In this document: in pieces, positions 8,164 through 16,613 of the stretch | Layout: each line of letters opens with the position of its first letter | Numbering within the stretch: the stretch's first letter is position 1 | NCBI RefSeq assembly: GCF_019904295.1 | Contig: NZ_CP065359.1 | Span: 1,699,001-1,763,000, forward strand | DNA length: 64,000 bases | Origin: Ruegeria sp. SCSIO 43209 | GTDB lineage: Bacteria > Pseudomonadota > Alphaproteobacteria > Rhodobacterales > Rhodobacteraceae | Direction: 5' to 3' | Notes under the pieces: generated by a model | Told to the model about the DNA's origin: nothing | Databases searched by the model: none | The model's input: only the letters and a program-made list of their open reading frames with translations | Translations under genes and position numbers: made by a program

Positions 8164-8191
8164 GAAAAATCCGGGCGGAATGGCCCGGATT
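8164..8191 (-). terminator. Rho-independent terminator of the cupin gene
   Basis: On the minus strand AATCCGGGC pairs with GCCCGGATT (9 bp, arms at 8183-8191 and 8168-8176) around a 6-base loop, followed directly by TTTTTCATTTTTTG. It insulates the preT promoter from transcription of the cupin gene. Confidence 0.8.
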
Positions 8192-8227
8192 CAGTCAGAA
8201 ATTGCCTATTTTGTTGGCAGCGGTGGC

Positions 8228-8860
8228 TCAGACCATCCCACCCAGGTGGCCGGATTTGATCCAAACACGGGCTCCGCCCTCTGCTGCTACAGCAGCAAAG
8301 CGTGATCCAGGCGGCAAGCGCAACCAGTCCCAAGTGCCAAATTCTTCGCCCGCCTCGGCAAAGCCACCTTCGATAACAAAGACCTCAAACCCCTTATCGG
8401 CGTCCAATTCAATATGTTCGCCCGCGCCCCAGGTTTGCACCTGGACATCCTCATGCACGTCCTTGAACAAATCGATATCTCCGCCCCCGTTGATCGAGCG
8501 CCGAACCTCGGTGCGGTCATCGGGGTCGAACTGATGCAATTTGACCAGAATAGTCGCGCCTTCGCTGGCCGAGGGTGTATGGGAGGACGTCGGGGGATTG
8601 CGTACATAGCTGCCGACAGGGAAATCTCCGGTTTCATCCTGGAACACTCCGTCCAGCACCAGATATTCCTCACCCCCGTCATGAGTATGCGACGAAAACG
8701 CGCTGCCGGGGGCAAAGCGCACGATGGTTGTGGCACGCGCCACTTCCTCGCCAATGCGGTCCAGCATCTTGCGTTCGACGCCAGCAGCCGGTGATGCGAC
8801 CCATTCGGTCTTATCAAAGTGAACGGCGACCCGCTGTGTGAAATCTGCATTGACCCGCAT
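8228..8860 (-). CDS. Cupin domain protein, ChrR-like (two cupin units)
   Basis: A 210-residue protein with an anti-sigma-factor ChrR-type cupin in the first half (FAPGSAFSSHTHDGGEEYLV, then DETGDFPVGSYVRNPP; likely metal ligands are the histidines and glutamates of SHTHDGGEE). A second, more degenerate cupin occupies the C-terminal half (GFEVFVIEGGF ... LPPGSRF). It lacks the zinc anti-sigma domain that ChrR has in front, and no sigma gene is adjacent. It is therefore probably a metal-binding enzyme or sensor rather than an anti-sigma factor. ATG 8860 follows AGGAGG with a 7-base spacer; the TTG two codons upstream is not needed. It is monocistronic, with its own terminator. Confidence 0.8.
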   Translation of the reverse strand: MRVNADFTQRVAVHFDKTEWVASPAAGVERKMLDRIGEEVARATTIVRFAPGSAFSSHTHDGGEEYLVLDGVFQDETGDFPVGSYVRNPPTSSHTPSASEGATILVKLHQFDPDDRTEVRRSINGGGDIDLFKDVHEDVQVQTWGAGEHIELDADKGFEVFVIEGGFAEAGEEFGTWDWLRLPPGSRFAAVAAEGGARVWIKSGHLGGMV

Positions 8861-9012
8861 ATGCAATCCTCCTGCGTTGCTGTCACATTAGATGGGAGCA
8901 CGAGCCGGATTTGCAAACCGGTCATGTTTGGGGTTTTGACGCCCTTCACAGCTTGTTGTACTTCCGGTTGTGGCAGCGGCCGATTACCGGCCCGATCAGA
9001 AAGCGCAACACG

Positions 9013-10008
9013 ATGCAGGCAAGCCCGGCGACATTCAACATCCTCATCATCGGGCAAAACAACCGGCTGCAATACGAGGCGCTTTTGTTCGCCGCCTCGC
9101 TGCGCCACAGCTCACCAGGGTTCAAAGGTCGGCTGTTCGTGGGGGTGCCACAGCCTGGCCCTCTTTGGCCTCAGAACCCCAGCATTCAGGATGCCGAAGT
9201 TCTTGAAGCCCTGCAGCATCTGGGTGCCGAGATTCTGCCTTTTGAATCTCATGCTTTTGGCTCGAGCTATCCCAATGGCAACAAGATCGAAGCTTTGCTG
9301 GCGATGCCAGAGGGCGAGCCCTTTGCCTTTTTCGACTCCGACACTCTGATCACCGGCGAAATTTCCGACGTCCCGTTCGATTTCGAACAGCCCGGCGCCT
9401 CACTTCGGGTCGAGGGAACATGGCCCAAACCCACGCTCTACGGCCCAGGATATGAGGGTATCTGGCGCGCACTGTATGACCGGTTCGGGCTGGATTTCGA
9501 AAGCTCTCTCGATCCCAGCCAGCCCGAGGGCTATTGGCGGCGCTACCTGTATTTTAACGCCGGTTATTTCTTCTACAAATGCCCCCGCCAATTTGGTGAG
9601 CGGTTTATGGGCTATGCCCGCGCCATTCGCGACGAGGAAATCCCCGAACTGACCGGGCAAGTTCTGAACCCGTGGCTGGATCAGATCGCCTTGCCGCTGG
9701 TCATCCATTCCTTCGGTGGCGGACGGGATGCCCTGCCCGAGGGCCTGCTGGATGGGTCGGTTAGCTGCCACTATCGCCTGTTCCCGATGCTCTACGCCCG
9801 CGAAAGCGATCATGTGGTCGAGGTATTGGAAACCGTCGTGGCCCCGAACAAGATCAAAAAAGTGCTCAAAGGCTATGATCCACTGAAGAAGCTGGTGATA
9901 CAGCGCAAGGGTGCGAAGATCCGGGCATTGTTCGACCGAAACAACCTGCCCGCACGCGAACAGGTCATTCGCAAAACGATCAAGTCCAAGGGGCTTTGGC
10001 TGCGGTGA
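9013..10008 (+). CDS. Putative glycosyltransferase with a DxD motif, family uncertain
   Basis: A 331-residue soluble protein. The N-terminus looks like a nucleotide-sugar fold: FNILIIGQNNRLQYEALLFA, then a DSD motif at residues 108-110 (FAFFDSDTLITGE) of the kind that binds metal and sugar nucleotide in GT-A enzymes. Later parts are rich in aromatic and charged residues (YWRRYLYFNAGYFFY; NPWLDQIALPLVIHS), recalling galactosyltransferase-like GT8 enzymes. The C-terminal 60 residues are basic (KIKKVLKGYDPLKKLVIQRK). I chose ATG 9013; the frame runs open to 8911, but the extra 34 residues look non-coding. It is unlinked to other polysaccharide genes. The acceptor is unknown. Confidence 0.6.
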   Translation: MQASPATFNILIIGQNNRLQYEALLFAASLRHSSPGFKGRLFVGVPQPGPLWPQNPSIQDAEVLEALQHLGAEILPFESHAFGSSYPNGNKIEALLAMPEGEPFAFFDSDTLITGEISDVPFDFEQPGASLRVEGTWPKPTLYGPGYEGIWRALYDRFGLDFESSLDPSQPEGYWRRYLYFNAGYFFYKCPRQFGERFMGYARAIRDEEIPELTGQVLNPWLDQIALPLVIHSFGGGRDALPEGLLDGSVSCHYRLFPMLYARESDHVVEVLETVVAPNKIKKVLKGYDPLKKLVIQRKGAKIRALFDRNNLPAREQVIRKTIKSKGLWLR

Positions 10009-10080
10009 CGCGGACATTGTGCCGGGCGAGCCAATGTCCTAGAGATTCAGCAACACACATTCCAACAGGAGATTTCCTCG

Positions 10081-11373
10081 ATGTCTGACGGACCCACCTA
10101 CGGTTTTGACACGCTGCAAATTCACGCCGGGGCCCGCCCCGACCCTGCCACAGGCGCGCGCCAGACACCGATCTACCAGACCACGGCATATGTATTTCGC
10201 GACGCGGAACACGCCGCCGCGTTGTTCAACCTGCAGGAAGTGGGTTTTATCTATTCGCGACTGACCAACCCGACTGTTGCGGTGCTGCAGGAACGTGTGG
10301 CGACGCTTGAAGGCGGTGTCGGTGCGGTCTGCTGTTCCTCGGGACACGCAGCGCAGATCATGGCGCTGTTCCCGCTGATGGGGCCGGGCTGCAATGTTGT
10401 CGCCTCGACCCGCCTCTACGGTGGGACGGTGACGCAGTTTAGCCAGACGATCAAACGTTTCGGCTGGTCGGCCAAATTCGTTGATACCGATGATCTGGAC
10501 GCCGTCAAGGACGCTATCGACGAAAACACCCGCGCGGTGTTCTGCGAATCCATCGCCAACCCGGGCGGTTATGTCACCGATATCCGTGCGCTGGCGGATG
10601 TGGCGGACGCAGCAGGCATTCCGCTGATCGTCGACAACACCTCGGCCACGCCCTACCTGTGCCGCCCGATTGAACACGGCGCGACTCTGGTCGTTCACTC
10701 GACCACCAAGTACCTGACCGGCAACGGCACCGTGACCGGCGGCTGCATCGTGGATTCGGGCAAGTTCGACTGGTCGGCGAATGACAAGTTCCCCTCGCTC
10801 AGCGAACCCGAATCCGCCTATCACGGCCTGAAATTCCACGAGACCTTCGGCCCGCTCGCCTTTACATTCCACGGCATCGCGATCGGTCTACGCGATCTGG
10901 GCATGACGATGAACCCTCAGGCGGCGCATTACACACTGATGGGGATAGAAACGCTATCGCTACGGATGGAGCGCCACGTCGAAAACGCGCAGAAAATAGC
11001 AGCGTGGCTCGAGGCAGACGACCGTGTGGATTACGTGACATATGCTGGCCTGCCATCCTCGCCTTATAGCGACAGGGTAAAAAAGCACTACCCGCGCGGC
11101 GCGGGCGCCCTGTTCACCTTTGCGGTCAAGGGCGGCTATGACGCCTGCGTAAAGCTGGTGAACGCGCTTGAGATCTTCAGCCACGTGGCCAACCTTGGCG
11201 ACGCACGGTCGCTGATCATCCACTCGGCCTCGACCACACACCGTCAGTTGACGCCCGAGCAGCAGGAAGCTGCAGGCGCAGGCCCTGGAGTGGTGCGCGT
11301 GTCCATCGGGATCGAGGATGCAGACGATCTGATCGCTGATCTCGATCAGGCTCTGTCCAAAGCCAGCGCCTGA
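10081..11373 (+). CDS. metY: O-acetylhomoserine aminocarboxypropyltransferase (sulfhydrylase)
   Basis: A 430-residue PLP enzyme of the Cys/Met metabolism family. It uses sulfide to turn O-acetyl-L-homoserine into homocysteine in methionine synthesis. The PLP lysine is K210 in VVHSTTKYLTGNGTVTGG. The start has the family motif GFDTLQIHAGARPDPATGAR and substrate residues are in YSRLTNPT. Length matches MetY (about 425-430) rather than the shorter MetB/MetC enzymes. ATG 10081 has AGGAGATT just upstream. A GNAT gene follows after 4 bases and is probably cotranscribed. Confidence 0.95.
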   Translation: MSDGPTYGFDTLQIHAGARPDPATGARQTPIYQTTAYVFRDAEHAAALFNLQEVGFIYSRLTNPTVAVLQERVATLEGGVGAVCCSSGHAAQIMALFPLMGPGCNVVASTRLYGGTVTQFSQTIKRFGWSAKFVDTDDLDAVKDAIDENTRAVFCESIANPGGYVTDIRALADVADAAGIPLIVDNTSATPYLCRPIEHGATLVVHSTTKYLTGNGTVTGGCIVDSGKFDWSANDKFPSLSEPESAYHGLKFHETFGPLAFTFHGIAIGLRDLGMTMNPQAAHYTLMGIETLSLRMERHVENAQKIAAWLEADDRVDYVTYAGLPSSPYSDRVKKHYPRGAGALFTFAVKGGYDACVKLVNALEIFSHVANLGDARSLIIHSASTTHRQLTPEQQEAAGAGPGVVRVSIGIEDADDLIADLDQALSKASA

Positions 11374-11377
11374 TCCG

Positions 11378-12088
11378 ATGACCGGGCACAACACAAATGA
11401 ACTGGGTCAACCCATCGGTTTTTCGGTCACGGGCGAGTTCCCTCGCCCCACGCCACCTTACACACCGATGCAGGGCCGGTTCTGTTCCGTTGTGCCATTG
11501 GATGTAAACAGGCACGCGCCCGGCTTGTACCGGGCGTTTGCCAATGACATGGACGGCCGCAATTGGACTTACCTTCCCTACGGCCCGTTCGACTCTGAGG
11601 CGGATTTCACCGCATGGGCGCAGTCAAATTGCATGGATGCGGACCCGATGTTCCATACAGTGCTCGACGCGGATGAGGTACCCGTCGGGATGGCCTCGTA
11701 CCTTCGAGTCGAACCAGCCGCGGGTGCGATCGAAGTGGGCCACATCCATTTCTCACCTCTGCTGCAGCGTAAACCGCAATCGACCGAAGTGATGTATCTG
11801 ATGATGCGCCGGGTATTCGATGAGCTTGGTTATCGCCGCTATGAATGGAAATGCGACGCCCTGAACGCGCCATCAAAACGCGCAGCTGAACGTTTGGGTT
11901 TCACGTTCGAGGGCGTCTTCCGGCAGGCGACACATTACAAAGGACGCAACCGGGATACGGCGTGGTTTTCGATTATCGACAGCGAGTGGCCGCGCGTTCG
12001 CGCGGCATTCGAGAACTGGCTTGCGCCGGGGAATTTCGATGCATCGGGCCGGCAGCGCCAACCGCTGCAAGCCCGGGTTGGATCGTAG
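11378..12088 (+). CDS. GNAT acetyltransferase, RimJ/RimL type
   Basis: A 236-residue protein of the RimJ/RimL-like branch. Motifs are GRFCSVVPLDVNRHAPGLY near the start, GHIHFSPLLQRKPQSTEVMY in the middle (the CoA-loop region; the usual RGxG is replaced by QRKPQ) and RYEWKCDALNAPSKRAAERL near 165-185. That pattern is common in uncharacterised acetyltransferases that modify small molecules or protein N-termini. It lies 4 bases after metY and converges on the SIMPL gene with one base between them. The substrate is unknown. Confidence 0.83.
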   Translation: MTGHNTNELGQPIGFSVTGEFPRPTPPYTPMQGRFCSVVPLDVNRHAPGLYRAFANDMDGRNWTYLPYGPFDSEADFTAWAQSNCMDADPMFHTVLDADEVPVGMASYLRVEPAAGAIEVGHIHFSPLLQRKPQSTEVMYLMMRRVFDELGYRRYEWKCDALNAPSKRAAERLGFTFEGVFRQATHYKGRNRDTAWFSIIDSEWPRVRAAFENWLAPGNFDASGRQRQPLQARVGS

Positions 12089-12089
12089 A

Positions 12090-12785
12090 TTACTCCGCGA
12101 TTTCGAACTCCATCGCGATATTGACCGAAACGGAAATCTCTCCGCCTGCGACCGGCACGCCACCGGCGTCCGACATCGCCATCTCGCGCATCTGAGCCAT
12201 CGGGCGAACACCTCCGCCGTGGTCGTTGATCGATAGGACGGGACCCAGCGTAACCCCGGACGCCTGCGCCAGTTGCTGCGCCTTCTCGGTCGCATCTGCC
12301 ACAGCTTTGGCCCGTGCTTCAGCCTCAAGCGGTTTGGGCTCTTGCACGCCAAAGCTCAGACCGCCGAAATCATTGGCACCATCTTTGATGACCGCATCCA
12401 TGATCTGGCCCAGATTATCCAGATCCCGCACGCGTACCGAAACGCGGTTGGACGCGGTGAACCCAGTGATCTTGGGTGGCTCATTGCTGGAATTGCTGCG
12501 CCCCGACCAGACCGGAGAAAGCGAAAGATCGCGCGTCTGAACATCGCGCGCCTCCAATCCCATTTCGTCCAGTCGTTTGAGGATCTGCGTCACCGCGTCC
12601 GAGGTCGCCTGCATCGCTACCGATGCCTGCGCATCCTGATTGGTCACGCCCAGTGTTATCGTTGCCATATCGGGTGCAACCAGAGCCGTACCGGTCCCGC
12701 TGACCGAGATGCGACGTTCTTCCGCATGGGCGGGCAGAGTCGCGGTGGCAGCGGCCATGGCGGCCAAAAAAGCAAGTGTCTTCAA
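12090..12785 (-). CDS. SIMPL domain (DUF541) periplasmic protein, TTG start
   Basis: A 231-residue secreted protein. It starts with a signal peptide (KTLAFLAAMAAATATLPAHA, cleavage probably after AHA) and then the SIMPL domain: RISVSGTGTALVAPDMATITLGV, alternation of helix and strand, and a C-terminal VSVNIAMEFEIAE. Members of this family are oxidative-stress or channel-forming outer proteins of poorly known role. No ATG is available. TTG at 12785 has a strong AAGGAGGGATC site before it and gives the signal peptide its exact start. The frame extends to 12842 only by another TTG. Confidence 0.85.
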   Translation of the reverse strand: MKTLAFLAAMAAATATLPAHAEERRISVSGTGTALVAPDMATITLGVTNQDAQASVAMQATSDAVTQILKRLDEMGLEARDVQTRDLSLSPVWSGRSNSSNEPPKITGFTASNRVSVRVRDLDNLGQIMDAVIKDGANDFGGLSFGVQEPKPLEAEARAKAVADATEKAQQLAQASGVTLGPVLSINDHGGGVRPMAQMREMAMSDAGGVPVAGGEISVSVNIAMEFEIAE

Positions 12786-12949
12786 GATGATCCCTCCTTG
12801 ATGCTTGCCCTCAAGATGGGTGGTCGGGCCCGTACACGGCAAGGGGGAAACGTGCCTTTTTCTTTCCCTCGGCGAGTTCCTGCTCTAATCTCGGCGGGCA
12901 GACATCTAAGCGTTTGCATAAAAGCCGACAATTATGGTTCATCGCGATT

Positions 12950-14836
12950 ATGAAACCCGCCTTTGCGCTGTCATTTTCTGAAAACGGCATTTCCTTGCAT
13001 CATCAGTCGGATGGAGACTGGTACTGCATTGGAACCGTTCCGTTAGATGCGTCGGATTTCGCGGACCAGATGCTGGCCCTTCGGGATCAGGGATTCGCGC
13101 TGGAAAATGACCTGAGTTGCAAGCTTGTTATTCCATCCGATCAGGTGCGCCTCTTGGTTGTCGACACCGATGGTTTGGACACCGATGCAGCGGCGAAAAA
13201 GGTCAAGGATACGTTGGCCGCAGCCACGCCCTATGAGCTATCAGAGCTGGCTTATGTCGCGGGCAACGCGGGGACTGAGACCCCGGTTGCCGCTGTGGCC
13301 CAGCAAACGCTGGACGAAGCCAGCGCATTTGCCACCGATCATGGCTTTATCCCCGAGGCATTCTGGGTCAGCGCAACCGGCAACGATGCTCTGGACGCGC
13401 CATTTCTGGAACTGCCGATCATTGTGGATGAGGACGCTGTGATTGCGGCCCCCAAACCCGTTGATACGCCGGACATACCGGTTCACGCCATCGCTGAAGA
13501 TGCAGCCCCCCCTGCATTTGAGCCTGCTACCAAAGCACTGCCCTCGTCTGCCAAGACAGGAACGGATCTGAAACGCTTTGCAATTCCTGCGATCGCAGCG
13601 TCGGTTGTGGTTGGAATGTTGCTGGGTGTCTGGTCTTACAACAGCTCTGACCCCGAAATTGTCGAAGTGGCCGAACCGTTAGAGCCCGAGCTGCAGCCAG
13701 AGCCAGAAATTGCAACTGCAGAACCGCAGGCACAACCCGAACCTCAGGAAACCGAGATCGCAAGCCTCCCACAAGAACCTGAAGTGGCAGAGGAAGAACC
13801 GGTGCTCACCCCCACGGACGAGGCCATTCTCGAGGCACTGAAGATTGAACCGGAGCCGGTCGAAGACATCGCTGATCTGCCAGAGATCAGAACCGAGTTT
13901 CGTGAGTTTACCGGCACCGCCCCTGTTGAACCTTCAGATCTGGAGCCAGCGCCTGTGGCTGGCGTGGATAATCAATATCTCACATCGGTCGATCGCTCGG
14001 ACCTGTCGACCGATTCCGTCGCACTACCCGAACTTGCCAGCCTCGACACAGATGCGTCTTTTGAGTCGATCTCTTTGCCAGGCCAAGCGGGGCAGCGGTT
14101 CAACCTGGATGAACGCGGACTTGTGACGCCAAGTGCCGAAGGCACGCTGAACCCGGCCGGTGTGATGGTTTATCTGGGTCGTCCCGCATCCGTGCCCCCC
14201 GAACCCCCAACCAGGTTCGAAACAGAACCCGTTGTCATAGAAGAGGTCGATGAGAGACTCGCAGCGTTTCGCCCACGGCCACGCCCGGAAAATCTGGTGG
14301 ATCAATTCGAACGCCAGCAACTTGGCGGTCGATCCCGGCAAGAACTGGCCTCGGTCCGGCCCAAGCTGCGGCCCGAGTCTCTGCAAACCCCTCCGCAGGT
14401 CGATGAAACCCCGACTGCGCTGGCTGTTGTACGGGTACCCCGTCCAAAAATCAGGCCTGCCAGCATCACGGCGCGCGCGACACGGCAACCTAGTTCTGGG
14501 AGTGCAGCGCTGGCCTCGACCGCAAATGTGGCCAGTAATGCCGATGAAGTTGGTTCGTTCCAGCCCAGAACGGTCAATCCCAAAATCCCGTCTTCCGCTT
14601 CAGTTGCGAGACAAGCAACCATCGACAACGCGATTAACCTGCGCAAGTTGAACCTAATCGGCGTGTACGGCACCCCGGCAAACCGCCGTGCTTTGGTCCG
14701 CCTGCCCAGCGGACGCTATAAAAAGCTGAAGGTGGGCGATCGCATCGACGGAGGTAATGTCATCGCTATCGGCGACAGCGAGTTGCGCTATCAGAAGCGC
14801 GGCAAGAACATCACGCTCAAGATGCCGCGCGGGTAA
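12950..14836 (+). CDS. Single-pass membrane protein with PilM/GspL-like N-terminus and PilP/GspC-like C-terminus
   Basis: A 628-residue protein not linked to any pilus or secretion genes here. Residues about 1-150 look like the actin-like cytoplasmic domain of GspL or PilM (FALSFSENGISLHHQSDG, LVIPSDQVRLLVVDTDG). One membrane segment is near 210-228 (FAIPAIAASVVVGMLLGVWS). The periplasmic middle of about 320 residues is very rich in Pro, Glu and Arg and likely disordered. The last 70 residues (LIGVYGTPANRRALVRLPSG, VGDRIDGGNVIAIGDSELRY) resemble the HR/PilP domain of GspC. I chose ATG 12950; a TTG at 12914 is weaker. Function inferred only: an envelope-spanning assembly or scaffolding protein. 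Confidence 0.6.
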   Translation: MKPAFALSFSENGISLHHQSDGDWYCIGTVPLDASDFADQMLALRDQGFALENDLSCKLVIPSDQVRLLVVDTDGLDTDAAAKKVKDTLAAATPYELSELAYVAGNAGTETPVAAVAQQTLDEASAFATDHGFIPEAFWVSATGNDALDAPFLELPIIVDEDAVIAAPKPVDTPDIPVHAIAEDAAPPAFEPATKALPSSAKTGTDLKRFAIPAIAASVVVGMLLGVWSYNSSDPEIVEVAEPLEPELQPEPEIATAEPQAQPEPQETEIASLPQEPEVAEEEPVLTPTDEAILEALKIEPEPVEDIADLPEIRTEFREFTGTAPVEPSDLEPAPVAGVDNQYLTSVDRSDLSTDSVALPELASLDTDASFESISLPGQAGQRFNLDERGLVTPSAEGTLNPAGVMVYLGRPASVPPEPPTRFETEPVVIEEVDERLAAFRPRPRPENLVDQFERQQLGGRSRQELASVRPKLRPESLQTPPQVDETPTALAVVRVPRPKIRPASITARATRQPSSGSAALASTANVASNADEVGSFQPRTVNPKIPSSASVARQATIDNAINLRKLNLIGVYGTPANRRALVRLPSGRYKKLKVGDRIDGGNVIAIGDSELRYQKRGKNITLKMPRG

Positions 14837-14869
14837 AGAAAAAGCGCCATGTCGGTCAGACACGGCGCT
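14836..14869 (-). terminator. Rho-independent terminator of hpd
   Basis: Minus strand: AGCGCCGTGTC pairs with GACATGGCGCT (11 bp with one G-U pair, arms 14859-14869 and 14843-14853) and is followed by TTTTTCTTT. It begins directly after the hpd stop and touches the stop of the convergent gene. Confidence 0.85.
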
Positions 14870-14892
14870 CGGTTGATTTCATTGGTTCATGT

Positions 14893-15990
14893 TTAGGCTG
14901 CCGAGATTTCACCCGACTCGATCTGCTCACGTTCGATCGATTCAAACAGGGCCTTGAAATTGCCTTCACCAAACCCGTCATCCCCTTTACGCTGAATGAA
15001 CTCAAAGAAGATCGGGCCAATAACTGTTTTCGAAAAGATCTGCAGCAGAATCTTGGTCTCACCGCCATCAACAACGCCTTCGCCGTCGATCAGAATGCCG
15101 TGCTTCATCATCCGATGCTTGGGCTCATCATGGCCGGACACACGGTCGTAAGACATGTCATAATAGGCCTCGTTCGGACCGGGCATGAACTTCAGACCCT
15201 TCTCGGCAATGGCATCGGTCGAGGCGTAGATGTCGTCGCTGCCCACCGCGATATGCTGGATGCCTTCGCCGTTGTACTTCTTCAGGTAGGAGACGATCTG
15301 TCCGGTCTCGCCACGATCTTCATTGATCGGAATACGGATGCGACCACAAGGTGAAGTCAACGCGCGACTGTAAAGCCCGGTGAACTTACCTTGAATGTCG
15401 AAAAAGCGGATTTCACGGAAGTTGAACAGGTCGCCGTAGAATTTGAACCACTTGTCCATGTTGCCCTTGAACACGTTGTGGGTCAGGTGATCGAGATAGT
15501 AGAACCCATCGCCGCGCGGTTTTGACTGCTCCAGCCATTCAAATTCCTCGTTGTAGGGCGAAGTGTCGTAATACTGATCGATGAAGTAGATCAGCGAACC
15601 ACCAATGCCCTTGATCGCCGGAACGTTCATGGTCTTGTCTGCGCCATCATAAGGCTCAGCCCCTTTGGCGATCGCGTGCTCATAAGCCTTCTGAGCATCA
15701 ACAACGCGCCAGCCCATGGCAGGGGCGCAGGGGCCGTGCTCGGCCACGAATTTGGCTGCAAAACTGTCAGGATCCGCGTTCAGGATGTAGGTTACATCAC
15801 CCTGTTGCCAAAGCTCGACCTTGGGGGTGTCGCGGTGATAGCCGACATAGTCGAAGCCCATTCGCGCAAACAGGTCTCGCAGCTCTTGCGGCTCGGGGTG
15901 TGCGAATTCAACAAACTCAAACCCGTCGGTACCGGCTGGGTTTTCTTCGCTGATGACAGATTTCGGGGCGTTATGCGGGAAAGGACCCAT
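14893..15990 (-). CDS. hpd: 4-hydroxyphenylpyruvate dioxygenase
   Basis: A 365-residue non-heme iron dioxygenase that converts 4-hydroxyphenylpyruvate to homogentisate in tyrosine degradation. Two vicinal-oxygen-chelate domains are present. The iron ligands are visible as the histidine in YLDHLTHNVF, the histidine in GIQHIAVGSDD and the glutamate in FFEFIQRKGD, followed by GFGEGNFKALFESIE. ATG 15990 is preceded by GAGGAGACGC. The frame extends upstream without homology. No other tyrosine-pathway gene is here; a divergent AsnC regulator lies next to it and probably controls it. Confidence 0.96.
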   Translation of the reverse strand: MGPFPHNAPKSVISEENPAGTDGFEFVEFAHPEPQELRDLFARMGFDYVGYHRDTPKVELWQQGDVTYILNADPDSFAAKFVAEHGPCAPAMGWRVVDAQKAYEHAIAKGAEPYDGADKTMNVPAIKGIGGSLIYFIDQYYDTSPYNEEFEWLEQSKPRGDGFYYLDHLTHNVFKGNMDKWFKFYGDLFNFREIRFFDIQGKFTGLYSRALTSPCGRIRIPINEDRGETGQIVSYLKKYNGEGIQHIAVGSDDIYASTDAIAEKGLKFMPGPNEAYYDMSYDRVSGHDEPKHRMMKHGILIDGEGVVDGGETKILLQIFSKTVIGPIFFEFIQRKGDDGFGEGNFKALFESIEREQIESGEISAA

Positions 15991-16075
15991 GGCGCGTCTC
16001 CTCGGAAAACAGGAATTTCTTTGCTGATTCAAAAATACGCCTTAATGAGTGCTGTTTCTGCGCATTGTTTTCGTA

Positions 16076-16088
16076 TAAACTAAGTTTA
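16076..16088. promoter_or_regulatory. Dyad between hpd and the AsnC gene
   Basis: TAAACT-A-AGTTTA is a perfect 6-1-6 dyad in the intergenic region between divergent hpd (start 15990) and the AsnC/Lrp regulator (GTG 16138). Its place near the promoters makes it a candidate regulator site, but AsnC sites are too degenerate to assign by eye. Confidence 0.45.
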
Positions 16089-16137
16089 GATGCGTACTTT
16101 CCGCATATTGATTGCAAATCTTGAGGAAACGCCGCAC

Positions 16138-16593
16138 GTGCTGGATCGGATTGATATCGGAATACTCGCAGCTTTGCAGCGCGACGCGCATCTGACGTCG
16201 CAGCAATTGGGTGATGTGCTGAATCTATCCGCCAGTCAGGCGGGCCGTCGCCGACAGCGCCTTGAGGCCGAGGGTTATATCACTGGGTACACCGCACGAC
16301 TGGACCCGCTGAGGCTGGGGCTACAGGTTCAGGGGTTCATTCAGGTGCATCTGGGCACTCATGGCCCCGAACAATCCGCAGGCTTCGCCCGCATGGTCAA
16401 CACCCGCCCCGAGATCACCAGCGCCTGGACGATGACAGGTGAGGCAGATTACCTGCTTCATGTCTATTGTGACGACTTATCCGCACTCAATACCTTGCTT
16501 CACGAAGTGATCCTGCCGCATCCTGCAGTTGCACGGGTGCAAAGCCAGATCGTAATGGACCAATTGAAACGCGACGCGCCGCTCCCGACCTGA
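16138..16593 (+). CDS. Lrp/AsnC family transcriptional regulator
   Basis: A 151-residue regulator. The N-terminal helix-turn-helix (DRIDIGILAALQRDA, then TSQQLGDVLNLSASQAGRRR) is followed by the ligand-binding RAM/ACT-like domain (GFIQVHLGTHGPEQ; TMTGEADYLLHVYCDDL). I chose GTG 16138 because the usual family start is a few residues before LDxID and GAGGA lies upstream. An ATG at 16090 gives 16 extra residues that overlap the dyad and AT-rich promoter DNA. It is divergent from hpd, so it probably senses an aromatic amino acid or product and controls that gene. It precedes the Kef gene by 20 bases and may be cotranscribed with it. Confidence 0.85.
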   Translation: MLDRIDIGILAALQRDAHLTSQQLGDVLNLSASQAGRRRQRLEAEGYITGYTARLDPLRLGLQVQGFIQVHLGTHGPEQSAGFARMVNTRPEITSAWTMTGEADYLLHVYCDDLSALNTLLHEVILPHPAVARVQSQIVMDQLKRDAPLPT

Positions 16594-16613
16594 GCGGATT
16601 TAAGAGGACAATA

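Noticed and set aside
10039..10872. A 277-residue minus-strand frame
   Set aside because: Complement of metY; the plus frame has clear motifs.
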